A stretch of 64,000 bases of DNA from Saccharomycopsis phalli (Eukaryota > Ascomycota > Saccharomycetes > Ascoideales > Saccharomycopsidaceae): contig CP073212.1 of assembly GCA_020342235.1 (NCBI GenBank), forward strand, positions 620,001-684,000. Reading direction: 5' to 3'. Position numbers and translations under genes: made by a program. This document shows, in pieces, positions 45,901 through 54,922 of the stretch (positions are counted from its first letter, which is position 1; each line of letters begins with the position of its first letter). The notes under the pieces are model-generated. The model made no database searches. It was given only the letters and a program-made list of their open reading frames with translations, and had not been told where the DNA came from.

Positions 45901-46881
45901 TCATTCCTTGAAATATATACTAGATATAGAGTCCCTCACTTTATACTTGATGTTACCAACTTCCACATTCAACTCCACAGCTTCCTCTTTATTCTCTTGA
46001 CTCGCTTCCTCTTGCTTCTTTTTCTCCTTCTCCAGCTTCAACAACTGGCTCAATTGCTCAATATACAATACCGCATAGCTACTATCACTAAACCCCGTAT
46101 CTACTCCAGCTATAGAAGTATGCAAATGGCTTACAATACCCAGACTTGACAACCCCGCATTGTTTTTCAAGATCCTAGATATACAGTTGGCACTGTTATT
46201 GTCCTTCAATTCCAAGCAGAGGAACACCATAGAGAAAAAATTATTCGGCATCAATGACATGGTCCCAAACTCAGCAGGAAACGCTTTGATGCCGCTCAAC
46301 AGAATATCGTTTCTAAACTCATCCAACGCTTTGAGTGGCACAGTCTCATATGTTCTTTCTGAGCCAGTATATGAGATGTGAAGCGGCTCAACATGGCCGA
46401 AATTGTTCACATAGGTGTTTTTCAAGCCACGCAACTTCCCGACTTGAGAATTGAAGTGTGAAATATCTTTGCTACTAAAATTCAGTAGTTTGCGATTAAT
46501 CTTGTCAAAATATTCCGGTTTCTGGTAGTTCCCGGCCTGTTGTAAATCCGTAAACCACGGCAAATTGTTCACCAACAGATCCAATTTCTCTGGGGTCAAT
46601 TTGAAATCGTGTGACTTTATCCGTTGGCTGAGTCGGTCCAATTTGGCATCCAAAACCAGTTTCTGGGCATTGGTGATTTTGAACTCGCTATAAAAGTAAC
46701 ACGACAATCGAGAGGTCCTTCTTCTGTTCATTGAATAGAACTGATCGTGCTTGATCAATGTGGACGGATAGTCAAATATAAATCCAGGGGGTTCGGGAAG
46801 CGCTTGTGACGTCGCGATTTTTTGTTTTTTCACGGGATTTTCTTCCTCTTCTTCACTAGAGTATCCAGAGACTAATGACAT
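45901..46881 (-). CDS. USB1: U6 snRNA 3'-5' phosphodiesterase, Usb1-like
   Basis: Usb1 trims the oligo-U tail of U6 snRNA in the nucleus. The 326-residue protein belongs to the 2H phosphoesterase fold by its two H-x-S/T motifs: HIS at 168-170 (EPLHISYTGSERTYE) and HTS at 254-256 (SHLHTSIAG). They are 86 residues apart, like the spacing in human USB1 (120/208). An N-terminal acidic patch and KKQK follow SGYSSEEEEE, typical of Usb1 (SxYxSSEDE). The C-terminal Lys/Glu helix (KLEKEKKKQEEASQENKEE) is low complexity. The frame continues 15 codons upstream without ATG, so I use ATG 46881; a TATAAA (minus, 46931-46936) lies 49 bp upstream. Confidence 0.8.
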   Translation of the reverse strand: MSLVSGYSSEEEEENPVKKQKIATSQALPEPPGFIFDYPSTLIKHDQFYSMNRRRTSRLSCYFYSEFKITNAQKLVLDAKLDRLSQRIKSHDFKLTPEKLDLLVNNLPWFTDLQQAGNYQKPEYFDKINRKLLNFSSKDISHFNSQVGKLRGLKNTYVNNFGHVEPLHISYTGSERTYETVPLKALDEFRNDILLSGIKAFPAEFGTMSLMPNNFFSMVFLCLELKDNNSANCISRILKNNAGLSSLGIVSHLHTSIAGVDTGFSDSSYAVLYIEQLSQLLKLEKEKKKQEEASQENKEEAVELNVEVGNIKYKVRDSISSIYFKE

Positions 46882-47286
46882 GGAGAAAAACTGGTCTGCA
46901 AAAAGGGGGTGCGTTGCATTAGCCAAGGGGTTTATAACTAGATTCAGTTGAGAATATGGATATGGATATGAATTAGTGAATTGATGAATTGGATATAAAT
47001 AAAAATCGGAAATGAATGTTGGTAAAAATTGAAAAATCTGGCAAGATTGGAATATCAGGTAATTATATTTTTCGCCTAGAATTTAAATGCATGTGGATCA
47101 GATTTTCATGCAGTACCTGTTTGACCTTAACTTTGGAGATGTTCATTCCATTCCTTGTCGTCAGATGGATTGTCATTCCCCACCGTCAGATGGATTGTCA
47201 TTCCCCACCGTCAGATGGATTGTCATTCCCTGCTTACTCAATGGTAAAGTGCTTACAAATATACTCAAGCTAAAGAAATTGCCATT
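46882..47286. other. Short intergenic with 25-bp triplet repeat
   Basis: AT-rich promoter of USB1, then three exact 25-bp units (CGTCAGATGGATTGTCATTC plus CCCAC) at 47159-47233. A plus-strand frame runs through it, but the repeat unit is not a multiple of three, so I do not treat it as a gene. Confidence 0.7.
47159..47233. repeat. 25-bp minisatellite, 3 copies
   Basis: Units at 47159, 47184 and 47209, identical except for the tail of the last. Confidence 0.9.
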
Positions 47287-47553
47287 TCAGACGTATTTCA
47301 TAATCGGTGGGATCAACTCCCCTATAGACATGTCAGACTCTCCAAACAATCCACAGTCGCCTGGAAGTTCAAGTGCGCCGTCTTCCAACGATTCGGATAT
47401 TTCCTGGCGAGGCTTTTCGTGACTGTGAACTGGGGTAGGGAATCCCTTGGAAGTTGGATTTGCAAGGGTGTTGAGTCGTCTCAATTGTGTAGAGTGGCCA
47501 AGACCATTTGGCGATACTTGAGCAATGGCGATGTATTTTCCTAGACGTTTCAT
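47287..47553 (-). CDS. Small 88-residue protein of unknown function
   Basis: ATG-started frame MKRLGKYIAIAQVSPNGLGH…RRLNTLANPTSKGFPTPVHS…GALELPGDCGLFGESDMSIGELIPPIMKYV. Basic N-terminus, acidic middle and a Pro/hydrophobic end; no membrane segment. I recognise no family. Support is the ATG, a TATATAAA box (minus strand, 47580-47587) 26 bp upstream in the position seen for other genes here, and non-repetitive composition in a repeat-rich neighbourhood. A plus-strand frame overlaps its 3' part (ending MSDSPNNPQSP…), so orientation is not certain. Confidence 0.45.
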   Translation of the reverse strand: MKRLGKYIAIAQVSPNGLGHSTQLRRLNTLANPTSKGFPTPVHSHEKPRQEISESLEDGALELPGDCGLFGESDMSIGELIPPIMKYV

Positions 47554-48123
47554 TTGGCAGAAGTGGAGGATTTGCTGGGTTTATATAGTAAATAAGTTTC
47601 CAAAAAGTAATGCACAAGGTGCATGGTTAAGGTGATCCTGAATAGTATCGGGACGTATATTAAAAGTTGGGCAATTTAAAAATTGGTTGGATTAACAGTA
47701 AATGGTTGGATTAACAGTAAATGGTGGGATTAACAGTAAATGGTTGGATTAACAGTAAATGGTGGGAATTTAATAGTGAAAATTGGTGGAATTCTACACT
47801 GAAAATTGGTGGAATTTAATACTGAAAATTGATGGAAATTGTACACTAAAGATTAATGGGATCATGTCTGGTTTGCATTGACATGGATTGTTGGTTTTTT
47901 TAATAGATTTACATGATTTTTTGTAATTACCAAATGAATAATTGTATTTTTAATGTTTCAAGTGAATAATAATCTTTCATGAATCATCCTTCATGAATCA
48001 TCTTACGTGAATCACCTCCCAAATCATCTTCCGTGAATCACCTCTCAAATCATCTTCCATGCACCTTTAATTCACCATCTACATCCTACTCAACACTTAA
48101 ATCACCATTTGACTATACACTCA
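47554..48123. other. Intergenic with AATGGTTGGATTAACAGTA repeats
   Basis: Four 19-bp ATTAACAGTAAATGGTTGG units (about 47685-47765), GGAATTTAATACTGAAAATTGG units (47765-47850), and CATGAATCATCTTACGTGAATCACC units (47975-48065). No gene is seen. Confidence 0.7.
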
Positions 48124-49500
48124 TCAATACTCCAAACTCTTTGGAATAGCCTCTTGCACATCAGCCTTTTGCGTCTCGGTATACAACTTCTTGCCCTCAG
48201 CAGAAGCCCACCAACTGCCATGTGGAAACTCATACTTTGCAATCGAGTCCTCGTGAAACTCAACCGAGTAACCTGGGTCGGTTGGCGTTTGGTAGTACCC
48301 CTTTTTAATCACCGCAGGGTACTTGATGTGCTCGTGGAGATGGTCGACAAACTCGAGAATCGACTTTTCCCCAGAGATGCTCAAGTAGTTGAGTGTCGCC
48401 AAGTGCAGAGTATACTCTGGCAACCCCACGCCTCCAGAGTGAGGAACAACTTGCACACCAAACTTCTTGGCCATGAGCAAAATCGCCAATACCTCGCTGA
48501 CTCCCCCGACTCGACAGGCGTCGATCTGGGCATAGTCAATGGCTCCGCACTGGAACATTTGCTTGAATATGATCCGGTTCTGCGACATTTCGCCAGTCGC
48601 TACTCCGATTCCCGTACCTTTTAATGCGTCTCTGACGGCCTTGTGGCCAAGCACGTCGTCTGGAGAAGTAGGCTCCTCAATGAACCACGGCTTGTACTTT
48701 TTGAGCTCCAACATCCAGTCGACTGCCTGAGGCACGCTCCACGCCTGATTGGCATCCACCATCAAGGTATTACCCTTGTCGTAGCCAAGCACTCGTCGTG
48801 CAAGCTCAAGCCGTCTCTTGTCCTGGGCAAGATCGCTTCCGACCTTAAACTTGAAGAACGTGTATCCCTCCTCCAAGGTCTGATGAAGAAGCCGCTCGGC
48901 CTTCTCGTCAGAGTACCCTAGCCACCCAGCTGTGGTGGTATAAGCCGGAACTGCGGCATTGTCTAACACGGTCTTGAGACGCTGCTCCTTGCCCGGCTGG
49001 GCGTTTTTCAAGATCTCAATTGCCTCCTCGGGGGTCAAGGCGTCGGTGATGTATCTGAAATCAATCAAATTGACCACCTCCTCTGGAGTGAAGTCGGCAA
49101 TCATCTTCCACACTGGCTTGCCCAACTTCCGGGCCCACAAGTCAAACAAGCCGTTGACAACTGACCCCAAGGCCATCTGGGTGACTCCCCGCTCAGGCCC
49201 GAGCCATCTGAACTGCCTATCCGCAATCAAATGCCGGTAGGTCGCGCCAAAGTTGGCAAACACCTCGTCGAGCGTGCGTCCGACAAGCCGCTCACCAAAC
49301 ACGGAAATTGCCAGGCAAATAAGATCATTACCCTTGCCGTTGGTGAAGGTCATGCCGTAGCCAGTGAGCTTCGGGTCGCTGGTGTGGATAACGACGTATC
49401 CTGCCGAGTAGTCGCCGGTGTTCAATGCGTCACTGCCAGTTTTGTCGAGGGAGGTTGGAAACCGGATGTCGTGGGTGGTTATTTTGGTGATTGTGGTCAT
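48124..49500 (-). CDS. L-fuconate dehydratase-like enolase-superfamily enzyme (ENOSF1/FucD type)
   Basis: Enolase-superfamily dehydratases of this group convert L-fuconate (and sometimes other sugar acids) to 2-keto-3-deoxy acids. The 458-residue protein aligns end to end with human ENOSF1 from memory: VRFPTSL, GYGMTFTNGKG, RWLGPERGV, IDFRYITD, AYTTTAGWLGYSD, and DHLHEHIKYP near the end. The catalytic set is present: K217-F-K219, metal ligands Asp249 (MVDAN) and Glu275/276 (IEEPTSPDD), Glu304 (ATGEM) and His354 (VVPHSGG). The start is ATG 49500; the frame runs 35 codons upstream without ATG. A TATATA lies 31 bp upstream. No other fucose or rhamnose pathway gene is visible nearby. S. cerevisiae lacks this enzyme as far as I know. 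Confidence 0.9.
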   Translation of the reverse strand: MTTITKITTHDIRFPTSLDKTGSDALNTGDYSAGYVVIHTSDPKLTGYGMTFTNGKGNDLICLAISVFGERLVGRTLDEVFANFGATYRHLIADRQFRWLGPERGVTQMALGSVVNGLFDLWARKLGKPVWKMIADFTPEEVVNLIDFRYITDALTPEEAIEILKNAQPGKEQRLKTVLDNAAVPAYTTTAGWLGYSDEKAERLLHQTLEEGYTFFKFKVGSDLAQDKRRLELARRVLGYDKGNTLMVDANQAWSVPQAVDWMLELKKYKPWFIEEPTSPDDVLGHKAVRDALKGTGIGVATGEMSQNRIIFKQMFQCGAIDYAQIDACRVGGVSEVLAILLMAKKFGVQVVPHSGGVGLPEYTLHLATLNYLSISGEKSILEFVDHLHEHIKYPAVIKKGYYQTPTDPGYSVEFHEDSIAKYEFPHGSWWASAEGKKLYTETQKADVQEAIPKSLEY

Positions 49501-50911
49501 TTTCTGAAGCTCTCCTCGAGGAGCACTGGGCTTATATATCATTACCCCGGACTGGCGTAGGCTATTTGCTGCATGTACTAATGGCAGCGTACGGAACCTG
49601 GACAAGATCGTGGTGAGGGAATGGGCAATTTCACACTAAAGTCCGCCCAAGTGCCACGGAAATTTAACGAAAATGTCTGCGAGCCAGCGGCTAATTCGCT
49701 TTCACCACCCTGTTTCCAGGACAATTGCCCATGGGGTGTACCAAATCCCCGTAGGCACGTATCCGCAAGTGACGTTTTTCTGAATACAGTGGGTTGGCAG
49801 ACTGGACCCTTGTTTCAGAGTCAGGGAATTGGTCTGTGATGTTGTCTGGAGGATTGCCAGTTGCATGTAATTGAGTTGAATCTACAATGGCCTAAAATGG
49901 AAATGCAAAATTAACTCCATGCGGAGGTGTATTGTCATTTGAATAGTGCCATGTGCATGAGTGTAACTGTCCAAAACCAGGTGAAAAACATGTGGCATGA
50001 GGATGGTAGAGGTGTATCTGGACTATTTAGAGGTGTATCTTAACTGTCAAAGATGTGTCTTAACTATCAGAGGTATATCATAACTGTGGAAGGTATATCT
50101 TGAATTTGCAAGGAATGTGGCTTTTCTAGAGGCCAGTTATCACAAGGTAATCTTCACTTGGCTCATCACTACCACAAACTATGTGAATATGATGTTAATT
50201 GAGTCAAGAAATGATCTGGATTAATCGGAATATAGAGGCTTCTGGCCGATGTTATTGCAGGTTTTGATGGTATACCATTGCCAACAATGACCTGGTGGAG
50301 GTGCATTAGATCCAGCCACCAAAGACTGATTTCGGAGCTAGAAGTTAGTATGGAAATGCAATACTTTGGCTAGATGATATTTTAGCTAGATGATATTTTA
50401 GCTAGATGATATTTTAGCTAGATGATATTTTAGCTAGATGATATTTTAGCTAGATGATATTTTAGCTAGATGATATTTTAGCTAAATGATATTTTAGCTA
50501 GATAATACTTTAACCAGACAACACTCTTAACTAGATGATATTTTAACTAGATAATACTTTAACTAGATAATACTTTAACCAGACAACACTCTTAACTAGA
50601 CAACACTTATCCAGACCACTCTTAACCAGACAATACTCATAACCAACAATACACCACCTCAACCGCTACCAAATCACCACTACAATTTGACATTCCTTTA
50701 TTTAGAATACTATTACTCAGCCAATGACTTTGCATCCTGACTCAATGCTTGGTATCGAAATCAATTCCCATGTTCTATTTCATTCCATTAATATGCCAAT
50801 TGGCCAGCCTAGTATACTCCCAATTTCTAGCTAGTGACTCAATTCCACCACTCCCAATCCTCCCAGTATCTCAATTTCTCACACAATACCTGCTACCCAT
50901 ACTAGACAACT
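49501..50911. other. Intergenic with 17-bp satellite
   Basis: FucD-like promoter (TATA about 49533-49538), unique GC-richer DNA to 49850, TGTATCTTAACTGTCAAAGA repeats (50010-50110), then the 17-bp repeat 50367-50510 decaying into ACTAGATAATACTTTAACCAGACAACACTC units to 50640. The last 200 bp (to the NUP145 stop) are unique C/T/A-rich DNA. Confidence 0.65.
50367..50510. repeat. 17-bp satellite (TAGCTAGATGATATTTT), ~8 copies
   Basis: About eight nearly perfect head-to-tail units with a single AAATGATA variant near the right end. Non-coding. Confidence 0.9.
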
Positions 50912-53900
50912 CTACACCCCCAATTCAGCACAGTAATATCCCTCGCCAAGCGGCAACTCACTCACCTTCAAATCATCATAAACCACCGCCTGCCCCGCAA
51001 CATACTTTGCCATGACCTTCACAGCAACACCAATCTCCTCATTGAGCTTCACCACCAACGGAAGATGGATCACCAAGTTCTTCACCAACGACCGCACAAT
51101 ATCCACATCAAGGTTGCCACGCACCAACATGGCATAGTGCTTATACACCCCCAAGTTCTTGGACCAGTCTGGCAAGCGTTCCAGCTGCTCAATCTGCCCG
51201 GGAAATCGGCCCAAGAGCCGGAGAAGCTTGTCGAGCATTGCCCCGCCTCGGATAACCGAGATTGGTGCGACTTTGCTCACCATAACTGAATATGCCTTGC
51301 TCCAGTCTTGCGCCTTGAAAAGCGCATCGGCCTCGTTAACATAGTCTCCAAGATAGTGGTACCGCAATGCCACTGCCGACGCCATCAACGTTTCTGGAAC
51401 CTTGAGTCTTTCGACAAGGAATCGGTACTTTTCCGGCACAATAAGCCCATCGATCCGGGTCTTGACAAGCCGCGAAACATGGCACAAGGCCACCGAGTCG
51501 TTTGCAACGTGCATGTGGACAAATAGCGCCTCTTCCCAAAGTCCACAACACGCCAATTGCTCGGCAAATTGCAACGTGAGAGTGTCACCAAGAGTCGACG
51601 AAAAACGTTGTCCAGAACGCACAAGAACCTCGCAAACGTACCAGGCAATCCGAACATCCACACCACGAGCCAATCGCATCAAACAGCCATCAATCAAAGC
51701 CCCACTGCTCTCACTACTCACCACTTGAACAAGTGCCAACTCAGGGCATAACGTCACGTGACAAGGCACCACGTGATATTGGAAGAAGGCAGCGACGATT
51801 TGTGGTAACGACGTCTGGTCACCAAAGCAAAGGAGCATGTATAGTACTGTTTGCCAATTGAGCCCGTCGACAACGTCTGTGCCAAGAAATTTCCCTGAAA
51901 GTAGCCTGTAGATTTTAAGAATCGGCGACGGCACGTGACCTTCCCAGGCGGCGATCTGCCGTTGGGCGCCAAATTTGACATTGGCGTCGTTTGAGCCAAG
52001 AAGTGATATGAGAATCGCTAGGTGGTGGTTATTGGAGCGTTTTGCTGCGTCGCTAGCCGCACTAATCTGATTTGTCGCCGCAAGAGCAAACACCTCATCC
52101 AAGGGCTCGTAACCCGGGGGTGCGGTCACGTGAGGCATTAACCATGACTGGAGAAGTTGGTTTCTTGCGAGTTGGATCAAGTGGGTTTTGTAGACTCCTT
52201 CGTTGACGGACGCAATCTCGGAGTATTCTGGCGATTCGAGTATTGTATTGTCGTCAAACAAGATCGATGCCAACTGCCAGAGCAGTTGTTCGCACGTACC
52301 TTGGAACTCGTGCGCAAGCAATTCAAAGCGGAAATCAGGGTTTGGCTGGGCAAACGGGATGCCATTGGGCCGCGACAGTACCTGGGATCGGCCAATGTGG
52401 CTTCGGAACACTGCCTTGATTCGAGGCAAGTTGTCTTTTGTCATGCCAAACAACGTGTCCACATGTCCTTTGGTAAGCGACAGCAGGTTCACACGGTTGG
52501 TAAGCAACAACTGGCCCAGCACACGGTCCCATTTTCCCGCAAACCCCTGCTCGGCACGTCGTTCTGCACGGGCACTTTCCTCACGAGCAATTGTCGCATT
52601 GAGGTCGCCGAAAATTTCCTCGTCCAACGACACGGGCTTCACAGACTCAGCATAGGGGTATTTGGGGATCCGCAGCGACACCTGGGCCTGGATTTGCGGG
52701 TTAAACACCGACGACATACGGTCGGCAGCATCAAACGCAGCTTCCCACGAGACATCTGGCTCGTCCAGGATCGCCGAATGGGCCTCGAGGATCTGGAAAT
52801 CGCGCTCGGTGACGTTTTCAGGCTCGCAGGCCTTTTCAATGAGGCCTGGCTGGTCAATGTCGTCAATCAGATCGAGGTACATGCTCTCTGAGACGTCACT
52901 AGTTTTGGAGGAGTCGGATGCGGGAATGAGGGCCTGGATGTTTTCCTCTGGTTCTAGATCAAATTCCTGGGCGTTGGATGGTTGTTCCTTTTCCACGGTG
53001 AACAATTGGTCCTTTTCCACGGTGAACGATTGGTCCTTGTCGACAATCAACAATTGGTCATTTTCATCGTCGTCAACCATCGAGTCTTGATCAATATCCA
53101 CAAAGTTCCATCCTCCAGGGATTCCCCATTGGGATTTCACAACCTTGTCGTTCCGCTGTGATTTCGGTTCACTCAGAGTGTCTTTTGCTTTTCGTTTTTC
53201 TCTGCTCTTGGCCCCCTCTTTTCTCTGTTTCTCTTGAGCCACTTTATTCTCTCGAGCCACTTTATTCTCTTGAGCCACTGTATTCTCTTGAGCCACTGTA
53301 TTCTCTTGAGCCACTGTATTCTCTCGCTTCTCTTTTTCTTGTTTAATCACGCTATTCTCTTGCTTCTCTTTCACTTGCTTCTCGTCACCCTTTTTCACAT
53401 CATTCCCATCCATATTAACATCCTCTTCCTCACTCTCCTCATCAAGCAATCCCCAAATACTAAAATGCGTCACCTTGAAACTCCAAATCCCGCCATCGGC
53501 AATGTACGACACAAACTCCGTGTCCTTTTGCCGCTTCAACAATCCCATATACTTGCTAATCACATCCACCGCCAATCCGTCGCTGTTCTCTTGTCCTTTT
53601 GGATACATCCCTTCCAAAGTGATTATCGCATCCACATTCACTCCTTGACCAACTGGCGGCTTCTGCGACTCATCAGGATACACCAGGACAATCGCCCGAC
53701 GGAATGAAATCATTTCCTCGTTCAAAAGACTGTTGCTGAGATTCAATTTCACCGACTGCTGCCCATTGACCCGGCTAAATGGAACAAGGTCCACAGCCTC
53801 CAAAAACGCAATCTGCCCATATCCTTTCCGCCCAACAATAAAGTCCCGCACGCTACTCAACTCAGACACCGAGTACTCACTCAATTTATCAATCGATGGC

Positions 53901-54727
53901 GAACACCAGTACCCTTCTGTAGTCACGTGATCAGGACTCCACTGCTCAATTGTCGGCACCTCAAATACAGACGGCTCGAGTTTCCGTTTCGGGCCGTCGC
54001 TCACCACTCCAGGTTCTTCCTTCTTGTGCACCTGGATAATACCCTTTTCCAATCGGCGCCGCTTTGCCGCAGAAACAACCGGGTCAATCACCAACTGCTT
54101 GATCTCGTTCCCGTCACGTGACTCGGGCATGAGCGACTGCGACGTCTCGGAAAAAAACAGGGTAAACTGGAAGTTGTTCTGATACCCTTCAAGAGCAAAC
54201 GACGAGCTCGAGTACTGTGTGCTGAGTGCGGCTGAGAATTCGGTTTCCTTTGGGTTTTCTGGCGTCAATTTCATTTGCAAACTGTCGCTTGCCAGCGAAA
54301 ACAACCCGCGGCCTTTTGTCCCAAGAGTCTGCCTCCAGGACGATCTCCTGCTGATGGCCGAGTTGCGAATAGCATTGAGGATATTGCTCAGGTACTTGTG
54401 GTCCTTTGCCGCGTCAATGTGAACAATGCTGGACTTTTTTCGGAGCAGTCGCTTGGCTTTGGGAGAGTTTGTTTCCGCAAGAAGAGGCTCGGTGCTCGTG
54501 ATGGAATTCGGCATCTCTTTCACGGTTTCAAAACTGAGATTGATGCCAAATGGCGAGTCGTCCAAAGTGGCGGCCTTTCCCGTATCGGTGAGGTTGCTAT
54601 TTTTTTGGAAAAACAGCCCGGTGTTTCCGGCAAAGAGCTTGCTCTTTTCTGCTGCGCCGTCAAGCTTGTTTCCAAATAGAGAAAACCCGCTTGCTCCCAG
54701 GTTCGCTCCAGAATTTCCGCTGAACAT
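50912..54727 (-). CDS. NUP145: Nucleoporin Nup145 precursor (Nup98-Nup96 type)
   Basis: Nup145 self-cleaves into Nup145N and Nup145C (the Y-complex scaffold). The 1271-residue precursor has the autoproteolytic domain (about 270-425; EGYWCSPSIDKLSEYSV, DFIVGRKGYGQIAFLEAVDL, YPDESQKPPVGQGVNVDAIITLEGMYP) ending in H421-F422|S423-IWG. Cleavage would give 422 and 849 residues. The Nup96 part is helical and begins after an acidic/Lys linker with ENTVAQ/ENKVAQ repeats (encoded 53235-53335). Oddly, the N-terminal FG domain is almost missing: only SLFGN (about 17-20) and SPFGI (59-62), against more than ten GLFG repeats in S. cerevisiae. No room for them exists upstream, since TUM1 starts 196 bp away. 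ATG 54727 begins MFSGNSG as in other Nup145; upstream in-frame codons lack FG motifs. Confidence 0.95.
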   Translation of the reverse strand: MFSGNSGANLGASGFSLFGNKLDGAAEKSKLFAGNTGLFFQKNSNLTDTGKAATLDDSPFGINLSFETVKEMPNSITSTEPLLAETNSPKAKRLLRKKSSIVHIDAAKDHKYLSNILNAIRNSAISRRSSWRQTLGTKGRGLFSLASDSLQMKLTPENPKETEFSAALSTQYSSSSFALEGYQNNFQFTLFFSETSQSLMPESRDGNEIKQLVIDPVVSAAKRRRLEKGIIQVHKKEEPGVVSDGPKRKLEPSVFEVPTIEQWSPDHVTTEGYWCSPSIDKLSEYSVSELSSVRDFIVGRKGYGQIAFLEAVDLVPFSRVNGQQSVKLNLSNSLLNEEMISFRRAIVLVYPDESQKPPVGQGVNVDAIITLEGMYPKGQENSDGLAVDVISKYMGLLKRQKDTEFVSYIADGGIWSFKVTHFSIWGLLDEESEEEDVNMDGNDVKKGDEKQVKEKQENSVIKQEKEKRENTVAQENTVAQENTVAQENKVARENKVAQEKQRKEGAKSREKRKAKDTLSEPKSQRNDKVVKSQWGIPGGWNFVDIDQDSMVDDDENDQLLIVDKDQSFTVEKDQLFTVEKEQPSNAQEFDLEPEENIQALIPASDSSKTSDVSESMYLDLIDDIDQPGLIEKACEPENVTERDFQILEAHSAILDEPDVSWEAAFDAADRMSSVFNPQIQAQVSLRIPKYPYAESVKPVSLDEEIFGDLNATIAREESARAERRAEQGFAGKWDRVLGQLLLTNRVNLLSLTKGHVDTLFGMTKDNLPRIKAVFRSHIGRSQVLSRPNGIPFAQPNPDFRFELLAHEFQGTCEQLLWQLASILFDDNTILESPEYSEIASVNEGVYKTHLIQLARNQLLQSWLMPHVTAPPGYEPLDEVFALAATNQISAASDAAKRSNNHHLAILISLLGSNDANVKFGAQRQIAAWEGHVPSPILKIYRLLSGKFLGTDVVDGLNWQTVLYMLLCFGDQTSLPQIVAAFFQYHVVPCHVTLCPELALVQVVSSESSGALIDGCLMRLARGVDVRIAWYVCEVLVRSGQRFSSTLGDTLTLQFAEQLACCGLWEEALFVHMHVANDSVALCHVSRLVKTRIDGLIVPEKYRFLVERLKVPETLMASAVALRYHYLGDYVNEADALFKAQDWSKAYSVMVSKVAPISVIRGGAMLDKLLRLLGRFPGQIEQLERLPDWSKNLGVYKHYAMLVRGNLDVDIVRSLVKNLVIHLPLVVKLNEEIGVAVKVMAKYVAGQAVVYDDLKVSELPLGEGYYCAELGV

Positions 54728-54922
54728 GTTGTTGATTGACACTGAAAAACAATGAAAACCGGGGCAATGGTATGGGTAGGGTAAGCAAAAAGGGAGAGAT
54801 GACCGGGTAAGTATAATATATCCATATGGTATGTATGGCCGGGTAAGTGTCACCATTTACACTATTACCCGGCCAACTAATCTGTCAACATGGGAGGGGC
54901 AAGTGCATAACTAATCTACATC
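54728..54922. promoter_or_regulatory. Divergent NUP145/TUM1 promoter
   Basis: 195 bp containing two direct copies of GACCGGGTAAGTATAA/GGCCGGGTAAGTGTCA (about 54800-54855) and a third CCCGGCC nearby (54867-54873). The repeated CCGGGTAA may be a shared regulator site. Confidence 0.55.

Noticed and set aside
47087-47422. 111-codon plus-strand ATG frame over the 25-bp repeat
   Set aside because: Its length depends on a repeat whose unit is not a multiple of three; the minus-strand frame with a TATA box is the better candidate.
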